This document shows positions 38,364-46,469 of a stretch of 64,000 bases of DNA, one piece after another. The stretch lies in the NCBI RefSeq assembly GCF_011683915.1, contig NZ_JAAQPH010000002.1, positions 248,001-312,000 on the forward strand, given 5' to 3'. Source of the stretch: Pelagibius litoralis. Lineage in GTDB: Bacteria; Pseudomonadota; Alphaproteobacteria; Kiloniellales; Kiloniellaceae. Below the pieces are notes generated by a model. That model was not told the DNA's origin, did not search any database, and saw nothing but the letters and a program-made list of their open reading frames with translations. The translations under genes were made by a program, and so were the position numbers. How positions within the stretch are numbered: position 1 is the first letter of the stretch; each line of letters begins with the position of its first letter.

Positions 38364-38936
38364 ATGCAAATTGGGGGAAGCGCGGGTGCCAGGTTCCTGG
38401 CAGCCTTGGCGCTGTTTTCGCTATTGGCCGGTTGTACCGGCGCGGGTTCGCTGCCGGCTTTACCGGAGGCCGGTGAGGGGCCTTATCAGTTGGGTGCGGG
38501 CGACCGCGTTCGCCTGGTTGTGTTCGGCCAGGAAGAGTTGACCGGCGAGTATCTTGTCAGCGATTCCGGTTACGTTACGGTACCGCTTGTCGGTGCTGTT
38601 CAGGCAGAAGATTTGACCATACGTCAGTTTGAAGAGCAGATCTCGTCAGAGCTCAAAAAAGGCATTCTGGTCGACCCGAACACGACGGCCGAGATTGTCA
38701 CCTACCGGCCTTTCTACATTCTTGGCGAGACGAAGTCGCCCGGCCAGTACGCCTATGTACCCCGGATGACGGTGCTCACCGCCGTCTCGATCAGCGGTGG
38801 CTATACCTTCCGTGCGGACCAGGAGCTTGTCTCGATCACTCGTACCGTCGACGGTCAGTTGTCGGAGTTCCAGGCCGATCCACTCACCTACGTTGAGCCG
38901 GGCGACGTCATCAACGTTTATGAGCGCTACTTCTAG
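38364..38936 (+). CDS. short Wza-type polysaccharide export lipoprotein
   Basis: 190-aa outer-membrane export protein. A signal peptide ends in the lipobox LLAGC (cysteine at residue 24). The Poly_export domain follows (YQLGAGDRVRLVVFGQEELTGEYLVSDSGYV) and then one SLBB domain (about 110-185, FYILGETKSPGQYAY). It is about half the length of E. coli Wza and lacks room for the C-terminal membrane-spanning helix. It resembles ExoF-type N-terminal halves. The next gene encodes an outer-membrane barrel, which may provide the missing pore. Confidence 0.93.
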   Translation: MQIGGSAGARFLAALALFSLLAGCTGAGSLPALPEAGEGPYQLGAGDRVRLVVFGQEELTGEYLVSDSGYVTVPLVGAVQAEDLTIRQFEEQISSELKKGILVDPNTTAEIVTYRPFYILGETKSPGQYAYVPRMTVLTAVSISGGYTFRADQELVSITRTVDGQLSEFQADPLTYVEPGDVINVYERYF

Positions 38937-38993
38937 GCGGTTGGTATCATTATCTTTTCACGTTTTGCCACTGTCGTGCGACGGTCGGTGCTT

Positions 38994-40214
38994 ATGAGGC
39001 GCGGCAGCTTTTGGCTGCTGTGTGCGGGTTTCGCGCTGGCGGCCGTTCCCACGGCCGCGGTAGCACAGGATGGTGAGGCACCGGTCGATGTCCTGGACCG
39101 GCCCCGCAGTGCCTATGATGCAAAGGGGGTGGATCTCGGCGGGTTCCGTCTGTTCCCCCGCGCGTCAGTCAGTGAAACCTATGACGACAACATTTTTGCC
39201 GATGACGGCGACACCCAGGACGATTTCATAACGTCGACCGCGGCTTCGCTGGTCGCCCGGAGTGAATGGTCGCGCCATGACCTCAGAATCCTGGGGCAGG
39301 TGCGCAATCAGGTCTTCCTCGACAACTCCAGTCAGGACCGTACGGAATATGTTATCCGCCCGCGTTTACGGTTGGATCTGGCCGAGCGCAGCGAACTGAC
39401 GGTGACCGCCGAACAGAGTCGCCGGGTGGTCGGGCGGGACGACCCGGAGGACAGCGGCGATGAGGAGCCGACCGAGTTCGACCGCTATTTTTCGGAGCTT
39501 GGCTACACCCATCGTTTTAACCGCGTTTTCATTGGCGGTGACGTCTCGGTGCGGCGCGACGATTACATTTCTTCCGGCGACGCCGACCGGGATAGAATCG
39601 AGTACCGTTTCGGGTTGCCCAGCGGATACGAACTCTCCGCCATCACCGACCTGAAGTTCGAGCCCTTCTATCGCATCCGGGACTTTGATGACCTGGACGA
39701 CGATGGAGACAACCGCGATTCGGAGGCGGTGGGGGCGACTGTCGGATTTGAAACCGAGGTGACGCGGCTCTTTCACGTCGGGCTTGATCTGGGTCTGATC
39801 GCCAACGACTTTGAAGATCCCGATTTCGACGACGTTGTGGATTTTATCGTCGACGGCGATGCGACCTGGTATGTCACCGACCTGACGACCGTAAAGGGGC
39901 GGGTGGCCAGAGAGGACATTGCCTCCAACCAGCCGGGCTCGTCTTCGCGGACACGCACCACCGTCGGTGGCGAGGTGCAGCATGAGCTGCAGCGCAACAT
40001 TCTGCTGGTTGCGGAGGCCCGCTACGTCCAGGACGACTATCGCGAGATCGACCGCGTCGATGACCGGGCGATCTTCGGGTTCGGCGGCGAATACCTGATA
40101 AACCGCTACGTATCCCTCGCGGCGGACTACCAGTTCGAGCAGCGCTGGTCTGATGAAGAGACGCGGGACTTTACCCGGAATCTTGTTACTCTGGGTCTGC
40201 GCACAAAGTTCTGA
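38994..40214 (+). CDS. outer-membrane beta-barrel protein of the EPS locus (BBP2/OMP_b-brl family)
   Basis: 406-aa exported protein. ATG 38994 begins a good signal peptide (RRGSFWLLCAGFALAAV, cut after VAQ); GTG-type upstream starts at 38976 are less likely. The body has alternating strands with aromatic ends and terminates in a classical outer-membrane signature (LVTLGLRTKF, final F). Loops are very acidic (DDLDDDGDNRDS, FEDPDFDDVVDF). I place it in the alphaproteobacterial outer-membrane beta-barrel family (PF10082-like). It sits 57 bases after the short Wza gene and ends the plus-strand EPS operon. Likely a secretion pore or surface anchor for the polymer. Confidence 0.85.
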   Translation: MRRGSFWLLCAGFALAAVPTAAVAQDGEAPVDVLDRPRSAYDAKGVDLGGFRLFPRASVSETYDDNIFADDGDTQDDFITSTAASLVARSEWSRHDLRILGQVRNQVFLDNSSQDRTEYVIRPRLRLDLAERSELTVTAEQSRRVVGRDDPEDSGDEEPTEFDRYFSELGYTHRFNRVFIGGDVSVRRDDYISSGDADRDRIEYRFGLPSGYELSAITDLKFEPFYRIRDFDDLDDDGDNRDSEAVGATVGFETEVTRLFHVGLDLGLIANDFEDPDFDDVVDFIVDGDATWYVTDLTTVKGRVAREDIASNQPGSSSRTRTTVGGEVQHELQRNILLVAEARYVQDDYREIDRVDDRAIFGFGGEYLINRYVSLAADYQFEQRWSDEETRDFTRNLVTLGLRTKF

Positions 40215-40226
40215 TAAAGCGCCGAA

Positions 40227-41645
40227 TCAATCGGGCCAGCATGCGGGGTGGCTGCCCAAGGGAGCGCTTGGACGATCGAAAGCGGGGGCCGTCTCCGACA
40301 TTCGGGCGCTATGGCGTACCGCAGACAGGCTGCCGAAGCCGGACTCGCTTTGCTCAAGAAGCTCTGCGACGGCGGTCTCGTCCGGCTCCGGGCAGTCATG
40401 CCCGCCCGCAACCCGCCCCAGGCTTTGCAGCCAGCGTCCGCAGCGGGCGAGTGAAACCCTGATATGCCAGCTTCCGCCTTCCAGGGCTCGTTTTCTCAGC
40501 CCGGCGATTGCGCCGAAAGCCATCAGGTAACCGGCGCCATGATCGAGCGCCTGGCAGGGCAGTGCCTTGGGGCTTTCGGTGCCGGCCGCTTCGGCCTCGG
40601 CGTGATTGATGCCGCTGGCGGTCTGGACCAGTGAATCGAAGCCGCGTCGCCCGGCCCAGGGACCTTCGAAGCCATAGGCAGAGAGGGAAACATAAATGAT
40701 GCCGGGCCTAATGGCAGCGGCCTCCGTCGGGCCGAAGCCACGGTCGGCGAAGGCGCCGGGACGGTAACCCTGCACGAAGACATCGGCTTTGCGCAGCAGC
40801 GCCGTCAGATCCCGGCGGCCCTCTTCCGACCGCAGATCCACATGCGTAGACAGCTTGCCGCGCCCGCAATCGATCACCGATGCTTCGATGAAGGGCAGGT
40901 GCGGGCCGGTGATGCGCATGACCTCGGCACCATGGGCGGCCAAGGCGCGTCCGGCGATGGGGCCGGCGATGATCCGGGTCAGGTCCATAACGCGGAGCCC
41001 GGCAAGCGGGCGTTCAGCCGGGGGCGGGGCTTCAGTCGGGCTCCCGGCGATCCGCTCGAACGAAACCAACGGCTGTCTTGCCAGGGCCTGTCCCTGCGGT
41101 GTGTCCAGCCATTCCTCCGGGCTGCGCATCATCGTTGCGACCAGGCCACGCTCCGCGACGGCAGTCTCGAAGTCGGCTGCTTTCCAGCTGTTCAGTGCGT
41201 GCTGCACGGCCTCGCGGTCGTTGGCGCAGTCCAGCAGCGCCAGAATGCCGTCGCGGTGATGTGCGAAGTTGGTATGCAGCCGTACCCAGCGCCCGTCGCC
41301 CGTTCGGTAAGCACCGGCAAGGGGGTCCCAGGGATTCTTGGGTGGCTGGCCGTCCACGGTGAGATAGCGCTCGCTGCGAAACTCAATGGCCGCATGGCCC
41401 ATATCGACGGCGATGTCCTGGGGGCGTCCGCCCCGCAGCCGCCATAGCTCCGCCGCCGCAACCGCAGTGGCCGCAATCGTTGTCTGCGCGACGCTGCCCA
41501 CCGCGAAAGACGACGGCAGCACAGGGTCCTGGCCGGTGAGCGTAACCGCCTCCGCCCGACTGCCGTCCAACCCGCCAAGTTCCAGGATCTCTCGCAGAAC
41601 CTGCTCGGGTGGTTGCGGCGCGGTTGTCGTGAAGGCCGCCGTCAT
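40227..41645 (-). CDS. CaiB/BaiF family CoA-transferase
   Basis: Family III CoA-transferase (472 aa). The C-terminal-type half of the fold shows LAGLRVMDLTRIIAGPIAGRALAAHGAEV and a downstream GYRPGAFADRGFG, FVQGYRPG-like sequence typical of CaiB/formyl-CoA transferase proteins. An unusual N-terminal approximately 190 residues resemble a second, diverged CaiB half, so this is a tandem-domain member. The catalytic aspartate position is not certain: the usual GxxD region reads FIEASVIDCGRGK. It overlaps the DUF2783 gene stop by 4 bases on the minus strand, so it ends the operon DUF-monooxygenase-CoA-transferase. It probably activates an acid product of the monooxygenase. Confidence 0.85.
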   Translation of the reverse strand: MTAAFTTTAPQPPEQVLREILELGGLDGSRAEAVTLTGQDPVLPSSFAVGSVAQTTIAATAVAAAELWRLRGGRPQDIAVDMGHAAIEFRSERYLTVDGQPPKNPWDPLAGAYRTGDGRWVRLHTNFAHHRDGILALLDCANDREAVQHALNSWKAADFETAVAERGLVATMMRSPEEWLDTPQGQALARQPLVSFERIAGSPTEAPPPAERPLAGLRVMDLTRIIAGPIAGRALAAHGAEVMRITGPHLPFIEASVIDCGRGKLSTHVDLRSEEGRRDLTALLRKADVFVQGYRPGAFADRGFGPTEAAAIRPGIIYVSLSAYGFEGPWAGRRGFDSLVQTASGINHAEAEAAGTESPKALPCQALDHGAGYLMAFGAIAGLRKRALEGGSWHIRVSLARCGRWLQSLGRVAGGHDCPEPDETAVAELLEQSESGFGSLSAVRHSARMSETAPAFDRPSAPLGSHPACWPD

Positions 41646-41851
41646 CGCTTGGGCTTAGCCGCCGCAATCGCTTCGGCCAGGACGGCCGGGTCGCCGATGT
41701 GATTGGCCAGCAGCAGCACAAGCTTCGCGTTGACCTTGGCGCTTTCCTCCAGGTCCAGGTCGCGATGCAGGTCGGTCAGCGCCGCGTAAAAGTCGTCCGG
41801 GGTGCCGATCCGCGGTTCGTTCTTCAGGTGCTGAGGCATAGCAATGATCAC
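41642..41851 (-). CDS. DUF2783 domain-containing small protein
   Basis: Short cytoplasmic protein (69 aa) overlapping both neighbours by 4 bases. The centre DDFYAALTDLHRDLDLEES and LLLANHIGDPAVLAEAI match DUF2783, a family found almost only beside FAD-dependent aromatic monooxygenases of Proteobacteria. Two helices, no catalytic motif. ATG 41839 (MPQHL) is an alternative start. Function unknown; the fixed context suggests a stability or activity partner for the monooxygenase. Confidence 0.8.
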   Translation of the reverse strand: MIIAMPQHLKNEPRIGTPDDFYAALTDLHRDLDLEESAKVNAKLVLLLANHIGDPAVLAEAIAAAKPKR

Positions 41852-43509
41852 TCCAAAGCCAGGGACCTGCTTATAGCCTCTTTGACGGCTTCGGGCGACA
41901 GCATCGGCCAGCAGGCGGCAACATGTTGATCAGGTCGCAGGAGGTAGAAACTGCCAGGACGGGCGCCGTAGCGCTCGGCGACCAGGCCGTCGACGTCGTA
42001 GCAGACATCTGCTGTCTCTGTTGTGCCTGGTGTCTCGGCCGAGATCGTGAGGACGGACAGTTCAGGGCAATCCAAAGTCAGTTTGGCCAAGGCGCCGCGG
42101 TCCCGGGCCATTTCCCGTTCGCCACCGTAGTAAAGACCGCAGAAACCGCCCGCTATCTGCTGAAGCAACCAGGTTTGCCCACCCGCACGGGTCAGCGGCG
42201 CGTCGGGGCAGGGCGAGCCCGGTGCGAGAGCCTCGTCAAACGACGATTCCGCGGCCTTCACCAAAGGCGAGTCCGGCATATCAGCCGGTTGGGAAAGACG
42301 CCCGGAGTTCACCAGGGCCCGGGCGAAGGGGTGTTCTTCGGCCAGTTCCAGCGTGGCATCGCGGAACAGGCGGCTGATGGCGTTCTTCGGGGTGATGAAG
42401 TCGGTGCTGCGGGTCGAATTCAGGATGTTCTCGTCGGCGGCGGGGACACGTTCCGCGTCATAGCTGTCGAGCAGGCGGTTCGGGGCTTCGCCCTTCAGGA
42501 CCGCGGCCAGTTTCCAGCAGAGATTGTCGGTGTCCTGCAGGCCGCCGTTGCCGCCCCTTGCGCCGAAAGGGGAGACCTGATGAGCCGAATCGCCGATGAA
42601 GAAGACCGGACCATGACGGAAACGCTCCAGCCGGCGGCACTGAAAGGTATAGACGGAGACCCATTCGAGATCAAAGTCGACATCCTCGCCAAGCATTGCC
42701 TTCAGCCGGGGGATCACCCGTTCCGGCTGCTTCTCCGCCTCCGGGTCGGCATCCCATCCCAGCTGCAGATCGATACGCCAGACATTGTCCGGCTGCCGGT
42801 GGAGCAGGGCGGATTGGCCCTGGTGAAACGGTGGGTCGAACCAGAACCATCGCTCGCTGGGGAATGGCGCCTGCATCACCACATCGGCGATCAGGAAGCG
42901 GTCGCGGAAGACCTGGCCGCTGAAAGAAAGGCCGAGGGATTTCCTTACACTGCTTCGGGCGCCGTCGGCCGCCAGCAGATAGTCGCAGCTCAGGCGATAG
43001 GGCCCGTCCGGCGTCTCGATGTCCACATCGGCGCTTTGGCTCTTCGGCACCACGTCGACCACCCGGTTCTTCCAGCGCAGGTCCACCAGGCCGGAGGCCC
43101 CGGCGGCTTCGACCAGCCATTCCTCGGCATAGTACTGCTGCAGATTGATGAAGGCAGGCCAGCGATGCCCGCCCTCCGGCAGCAGATCGAAGTCATAGAT
43201 CATCCGGTCGCGGAAAAAGACCTTGCCGCGATTCCAGGTCACGCCCTTTTCCAGAAGCTTTTCGCCGATACCCAGCCGGTCCAGGATTTCCAGGCTGCGC
43301 TTGGCAAAGCAGATTGCCCGAGAGCCGAAACTGACCGTGTCGTCGTCGTCCAGCACCACGCTGGCGATGCCCCGGCCGGCCAGGTCGACGGCAGCGGCAA
43401 GGCCGACCAGTCCGGCGCCGACGATGATCACCCGGTGGTGGGCGGAGGCTCCATCCTGGTCGGGGCTGCGGCGATAGGGGTAGCGCGGGTTTTCGTAGGT
43501 CCTGGGCAT
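41848..43509 (-). CDS. class A FAD-dependent aromatic monooxygenase (MhpA-like)
   Basis: Flavin monooxygenase of the PheA/MhpA/TfdB group (553 aa from ATG 43509; the frame reaches 43545 but would overlap the next gene). VGAGLVGLAAAVDLA is the FAD/ADP loop near residue 30. The middle DG motif is AADGARSSVRK, and the GD motif is FFIGDSAHQVSPFGARGGNGGLQDTDNL. A C-terminal thioredoxin-like extension (about residues 430-540), as in phenol hydroxylase-type enzymes, is present. It should hydroxylate a phenolic or aromatic-acid substrate using NAD(P)H and oxygen. Genes for a ring-cleavage enzyme are not visible. Confidence 0.92.
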   Translation of the reverse strand: MPRTYENPRYPYRRSPDQDGASAHHRVIIVGAGLVGLAAAVDLAGRGIASVVLDDDDTVSFGSRAICFAKRSLEILDRLGIGEKLLEKGVTWNRGKVFFRDRMIYDFDLLPEGGHRWPAFINLQQYYAEEWLVEAAGASGLVDLRWKNRVVDVVPKSQSADVDIETPDGPYRLSCDYLLAADGARSSVRKSLGLSFSGQVFRDRFLIADVVMQAPFPSERWFWFDPPFHQGQSALLHRQPDNVWRIDLQLGWDADPEAEKQPERVIPRLKAMLGEDVDFDLEWVSVYTFQCRRLERFRHGPVFFIGDSAHQVSPFGARGGNGGLQDTDNLCWKLAAVLKGEAPNRLLDSYDAERVPAADENILNSTRSTDFITPKNAISRLFRDATLELAEEHPFARALVNSGRLSQPADMPDSPLVKAAESSFDEALAPGSPCPDAPLTRAGGQTWLLQQIAGGFCGLYYGGEREMARDRGALAKLTLDCPELSVLTISAETPGTTETADVCYDVDGLVAERYGARPGSFYLLRPDQHVAACWPMLSPEAVKEAISRSLALE

Positions 43510-43520
43510 GGGTGCGGGGG

Positions 43521-44477
43521 TCAGTCCCGCTCCAGGGAGCGCCACATCTCGATATCCCGCTCCGCCGTCCAGATCCGCGGGTCGTCGACCCCGGAGGCTT
43601 CGTCATAGGCCCGGCTGACGTCAAAGGGCATGCAGTGCTCGAAGATCACCCAGGAACCGAAGGTCGGCTCAAGGCGGGTGAAGGTCTCGCTGTAGATGTC
43701 CTTCAAGGGCTTCCCGTCAGCGACGCCCTGTGCCACCGATTGATACATCTCCGTCAGGAAGGCCTGGGTGCCGGCAATTCCTTCTTCGACCTCTTGCGCC
43801 GTCTTCAGGGCGGCACCGCGGCCGGGCACGAGCTTTTCCGGTTGCAGGGCGCAAAGCCGCGCGAGGGTTTCGGGCCACTCCTTAAGATAGGCATCGCCGG
43901 TGTAGGGGGTTGCGCCGAACTCCACCAGGTCGCCGGCGAAGAGCACCTTTTCCTTCGGCAGCCAGACCACGGTATCGCCCTTGGTGTGGCCGCGGCCCAG
44001 TTGAAGGATCTGCACTTCCCGCTTGCCCAGATGGAGCGTCAGGGACTTTTCGAAGATCAGGTTCGGCCAGGTCAGGCCGGGCACGGTCTCGACGGATTGG
44101 AACAGGCGCGGGAACCGGCCGACCTCGGACTCATAGTCCTGTTGGCCGCGCTCGACGATCAGGTCATGGGTGTCACGGCTGGCGATGATGTGCTTGGCGC
44201 CGTAGGCAGAGGCCCCCAGCACCCGCACGGCGTGGTAGTGGCTGAGCACGACGTAGTCGATTGGCTTATCGGTCACCGAACGAATGCGGTCGATCACCCC
44301 CTGGGCCATGACCGGTGTCGCCTGGGTATCGACCACCATGACCGAGTCATCGCCGACGATGATGCCGGAATTCGGATCGCCTTCGGCGGTGTAGGCGTAG
44401 AGACCGTCTGCCAGTGCCTCGAAGGTTATCGTCTTTTCTTCCAGGTCGCCCTGTGAAGCAAAAGCTTTGTCAGCCAT
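43521..44477 (-). CDS. MBL-fold metallo-hydrolase with altered metal motif
   Basis: Metallo-beta-lactamase-fold protein (318 aa). Start at 44477 was chosen because GAGGGAGAGG precedes it; an open frame to 44597 lacks family likeness. Strand order and GRGHTKGDTVVWLP, VLFAGDLVEFG fit the MBL fold. The first metal motif, normally HxHxDH, reads H80-Y-H82-A-V84-R85, so the aspartate and third histidine are missing. The same type of HYHAVRVLG sequence may characterise a subgroup linked to aromatic catabolism; I recall this but cannot verify it. It is upstream of the monooxygenase in the same operon and may hydrolyse an ester, lactone or thioester. No signal peptide. Confidence 0.85.
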   Translation of the reverse strand: MADKAFASQGDLEEKTITFEALADGLYAYTAEGDPNSGIIVGDDSVMVVDTQATPVMAQGVIDRIRSVTDKPIDYVVLSHYHAVRVLGASAYGAKHIIASRDTHDLIVERGQQDYESEVGRFPRLFQSVETVPGLTWPNLIFEKSLTLHLGKREVQILQLGRGHTKGDTVVWLPKEKVLFAGDLVEFGATPYTGDAYLKEWPETLARLCALQPEKLVPGRGAALKTAQEVEEGIAGTQAFLTEMYQSVAQGVADGKPLKDIYSETFTRLEPTFGSWVIFEHCMPFDVSRAYDEASGVDDPRIWTAERDIEMWRSLERD

Positions 44478-44856
44478 TCCGTCTGCCTCTCCCTCTTCAA
44501 AGATGAGCCCGCGTTTGCCCCTGTAAGTGCCGCGGCGGTAAGCCGGGAAGCGGGCTCGGATTGTTCGCAGGCTTCTGTCCGGAAATGTAACCGTCAAGCC
44601 TTCGCCTCCAGAATACGCAAGGATGGGCCGAAATGCTCGCGCGGACTTCCACCCAGGGTACGCCTGGGGCCGTGGCCCTATTGACCGCGGCTTACGGGTT
44701 ACGATCTAATGCAGGCTCAATCCCGTTAAAAGCGAATGACGGCGCGGCCCAAATCGGCAGACTGGCGATCCTGACAGGTCGCCCCTCGGACTACGCGCTG
44801 CAGCACAAGGCAACTGCAATGCTGATGGAAGCATTGCCTGCGAGAGAGGGGAAGCG
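44478..44856. promoter_or_regulatory. Divergent region between catabolic operon and first TRAP operon
   Basis: A 379-base region between the MBL gene (minus) and the TRAP binding-protein gene (plus), so it should hold promoters for both halves of the module. A 75-codon open frame at 44633-44860 has no signal or family likeness. The clearest element is the inverted repeat at 44816-44837. Confidence 0.45.
44816..44837. promoter_or_regulatory. Inverted repeat, possible operator
   Basis: GCAATGC (44816-44822) and GCATTGC (44831-44837) are perfect 7-base arms around an 8-base spacer, 19 bases before the ATG of the TRAP binding-protein gene and next to its Shine-Dalgarno. The size fits a homodimeric regulator site (GntR- or TetR-like); a short RNA hairpin is the alternative. 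Confidence 0.4.
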
Positions 44857-45867
44857 ATGAATATCTTTAAGGGCAGTATGGCCGCTTTGCTGGCGGTAAC
44901 CGTAGCGGCCGGTTTGAGCCTTTCGACCGCTCAGGCGGCCGAAGAATGGCGCATGGCCCATAAAATGCCGCCGGACAGTCCGGAAGGAAAAGTCTTTCAG
45001 AAGTTCGCCGACCTGACCGAGCAATACAGCAACGGCGAGCTCAAGATTAAAATGTATCCCAACGAGCAGCTCGGCAAGACCAACGCGGTGATGGAGCAGT
45101 TGAAGCTCGGCACCGTCCACCTCTATGCCGAAGGCTCCACCTACATGAAAAAGTGGGTGCCGGAGATCACCTGGATCAGCGCCGCTTTCCTGTTCGACGA
45201 CCGGGATCACTGGGTTCGGTTCATGAACAGCGATATGACCAAGAGCTGGTTCGAGGAAGCCTCGAAAGAGGCCGGCGTCGGGGTGCTGGGCGATCCCACG
45301 GCGATCATCCGCGGCCCCTACCGCGTTATGGTGACCAATGAGGATGTTCGCGGTTACGAGGAAATGAAGGGCCTGAAGTTGCGGATGCACCCCGACAAGA
45401 CGGCCATCGCGACCTGGACCCATCTGGGTGCCGACGTGAAGACCCTGGCCTGGACCGATGTCTATCAGGCCATCGACAAAAAGATCGTAGGCGCGGTCAA
45501 CAGCCCCATCGCCTTGGTGGAGTCCATGCGCTTCTACGAAGTGGCACCCCATGTCGTGCGCCACGACGAGTACTATCAGTCGATCGGCTTCATGACCAAT
45601 CAGGCCGCTTACGACAAGCTCGATCCGGAACTGCAGGCGGCACTTACCCGGGCCTATACGGAAGCCGGCGCCTACAGCCACGAGATTATGGGCACGGCGG
45701 CTGAGGAGTCGATCGCCCGGATGAAGGAGCATGGCGTGACCTTCGTCAATCTGGACCGCAAACCCTTTGTCGACTCGATGGCGCGCTTCTACCAGGACCT
45801 GGAGGCACAGGGCGAATTGCCTGAGGGCTTCCTGGCGATGGTCGAGGCCACCCGGACACCCCAGTAG
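44857..45867 (+). CDS. TRAP transporter substrate-binding protein, DctP family
   Basis: Periplasmic binding protein (336 aa) of the tripartite ATP-independent periplasmic family. A strong Shine-Dalgarno (GAGAGAGGGGAAG) precedes ATG 44857, and a signal peptide ends near AQAA. DctP features: an early AEEWRMAHKMPPDSPEG strand, MYPNEQLGKTNAVMEQLKLGTV, and the arginine-containing GLKLRMHPDKT near residue 170 that normally salt-bridges the ligand's carboxylate. It starts the plus-strand operon of SBP, small and large permeases. Ligand is likely an organic acid, probably the substrate of the adjacent monooxygenase module. Confidence 0.93.
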   Translation: MNIFKGSMAALLAVTVAAGLSLSTAQAAEEWRMAHKMPPDSPEGKVFQKFADLTEQYSNGELKIKMYPNEQLGKTNAVMEQLKLGTVHLYAEGSTYMKKWVPEITWISAAFLFDDRDHWVRFMNSDMTKSWFEEASKEAGVGVLGDPTAIIRGPYRVMVTNEDVRGYEEMKGLKLRMHPDKTAIATWTHLGADVKTLAWTDVYQAIDKKIVGAVNSPIALVESMRFYEVAPHVVRHDEYYQSIGFMTNQAAYDKLDPELQAALTRAYTEAGAYSHEIMGTAAEESIARMKEHGVTFVNLDRKPFVDSMARFYQDLEAQGELPEGFLAMVEATRTPQ

Positions 45868-45898
45868 GCGAACCGATGAGCAGGGGACAGTAACCAGA

Positions 45899-46459
45899 GT
45901 GCCGGATAATCATGCTATGGAGGACGGGCCGCTTGCGCGGCTCGTCCTTCGGCTGGACGGGGCGTTGGAGACGCTCGGCAAGCTGTTCCTGGTCATCGCC
46001 AACCTTTGCCTGCTGCTGATGCTGATCGGCACGGCGGCCACCATCCTGCTGCGCCCGATCAATCTTTCCTTCTACTGGATCTGGCCCTGGACGATGCAGT
46101 TCTTCGTCTGGATGTCGTTTTTCGGCTTCTACGCGGTCTATCGCTTCCGTAAGGATATTGCCGTCGACTTCGTGGTCCTGCGGCTCGGCGATGGCGCCAT
46201 GATCGGCACACGCTATTTCGTGGCCCTGGTCGTGCTGGCGGTCACCGGGGTGATTCTCTGGCAGATGCCGACGATCATCGAGTCCCAGGTCGGGGTTATC
46301 GATGCGGTGGTGACTCCCTGGGGCGAACTGGAGCGCTATACCCTCTCGATCCCCCTGGGCATTTCCTGCCTGCTGATTTTCGTGAACGCGCTGCTGGATC
46401 TTCTGAAGGCCTGGCTCGGCTGGCCGGAGCCCCATACGCTTCCGGCCATAGACAGCTAG
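45899..46459 (+). CDS. TRAP transporter small permease, DctQ family
   Basis: Four-helix inner-membrane subunit (186 aa from GTG 45899, preceded by AGGGGA; ATG 45917 is an alternative; the open frame back to 45767 overlaps the binding-protein gene and is not used). Helices lie at about residues 27-49, 63-83, 103-123 and 145-165, with the DctQ-type FFVWMSFFGFYAVYRFRKDIAVDFV segment split across helix 2. It packs against the large permease; both are needed for sodium-driven uptake. It ends 10 bases before the DctM gene. Confidence 0.9.
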   Translation: MPDNHAMEDGPLARLVLRLDGALETLGKLFLVIANLCLLLMLIGTAATILLRPINLSFYWIWPWTMQFFVWMSFFGFYAVYRFRKDIAVDFVVLRLGDGAMIGTRYFVALVVLAVTGVILWQMPTIIESQVGVIDAVVTPWGELERYTLSIPLGISCLLIFVNALLDLLKAWLGWPEPHTLPAIDS

Positions 46460-46469
46460 GGAAACCGGC

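Noticed and set aside
41923-43608. 561-codon plus-strand open frame
   Set aside because: Antisense to the MhpA-like monooxygenase, which has intact FAD motifs.
44633-44860. 75-codon open frame before the first TRAP operon
   Set aside because: Overlaps the inverted repeat and the DctP start and has no homology-like features.
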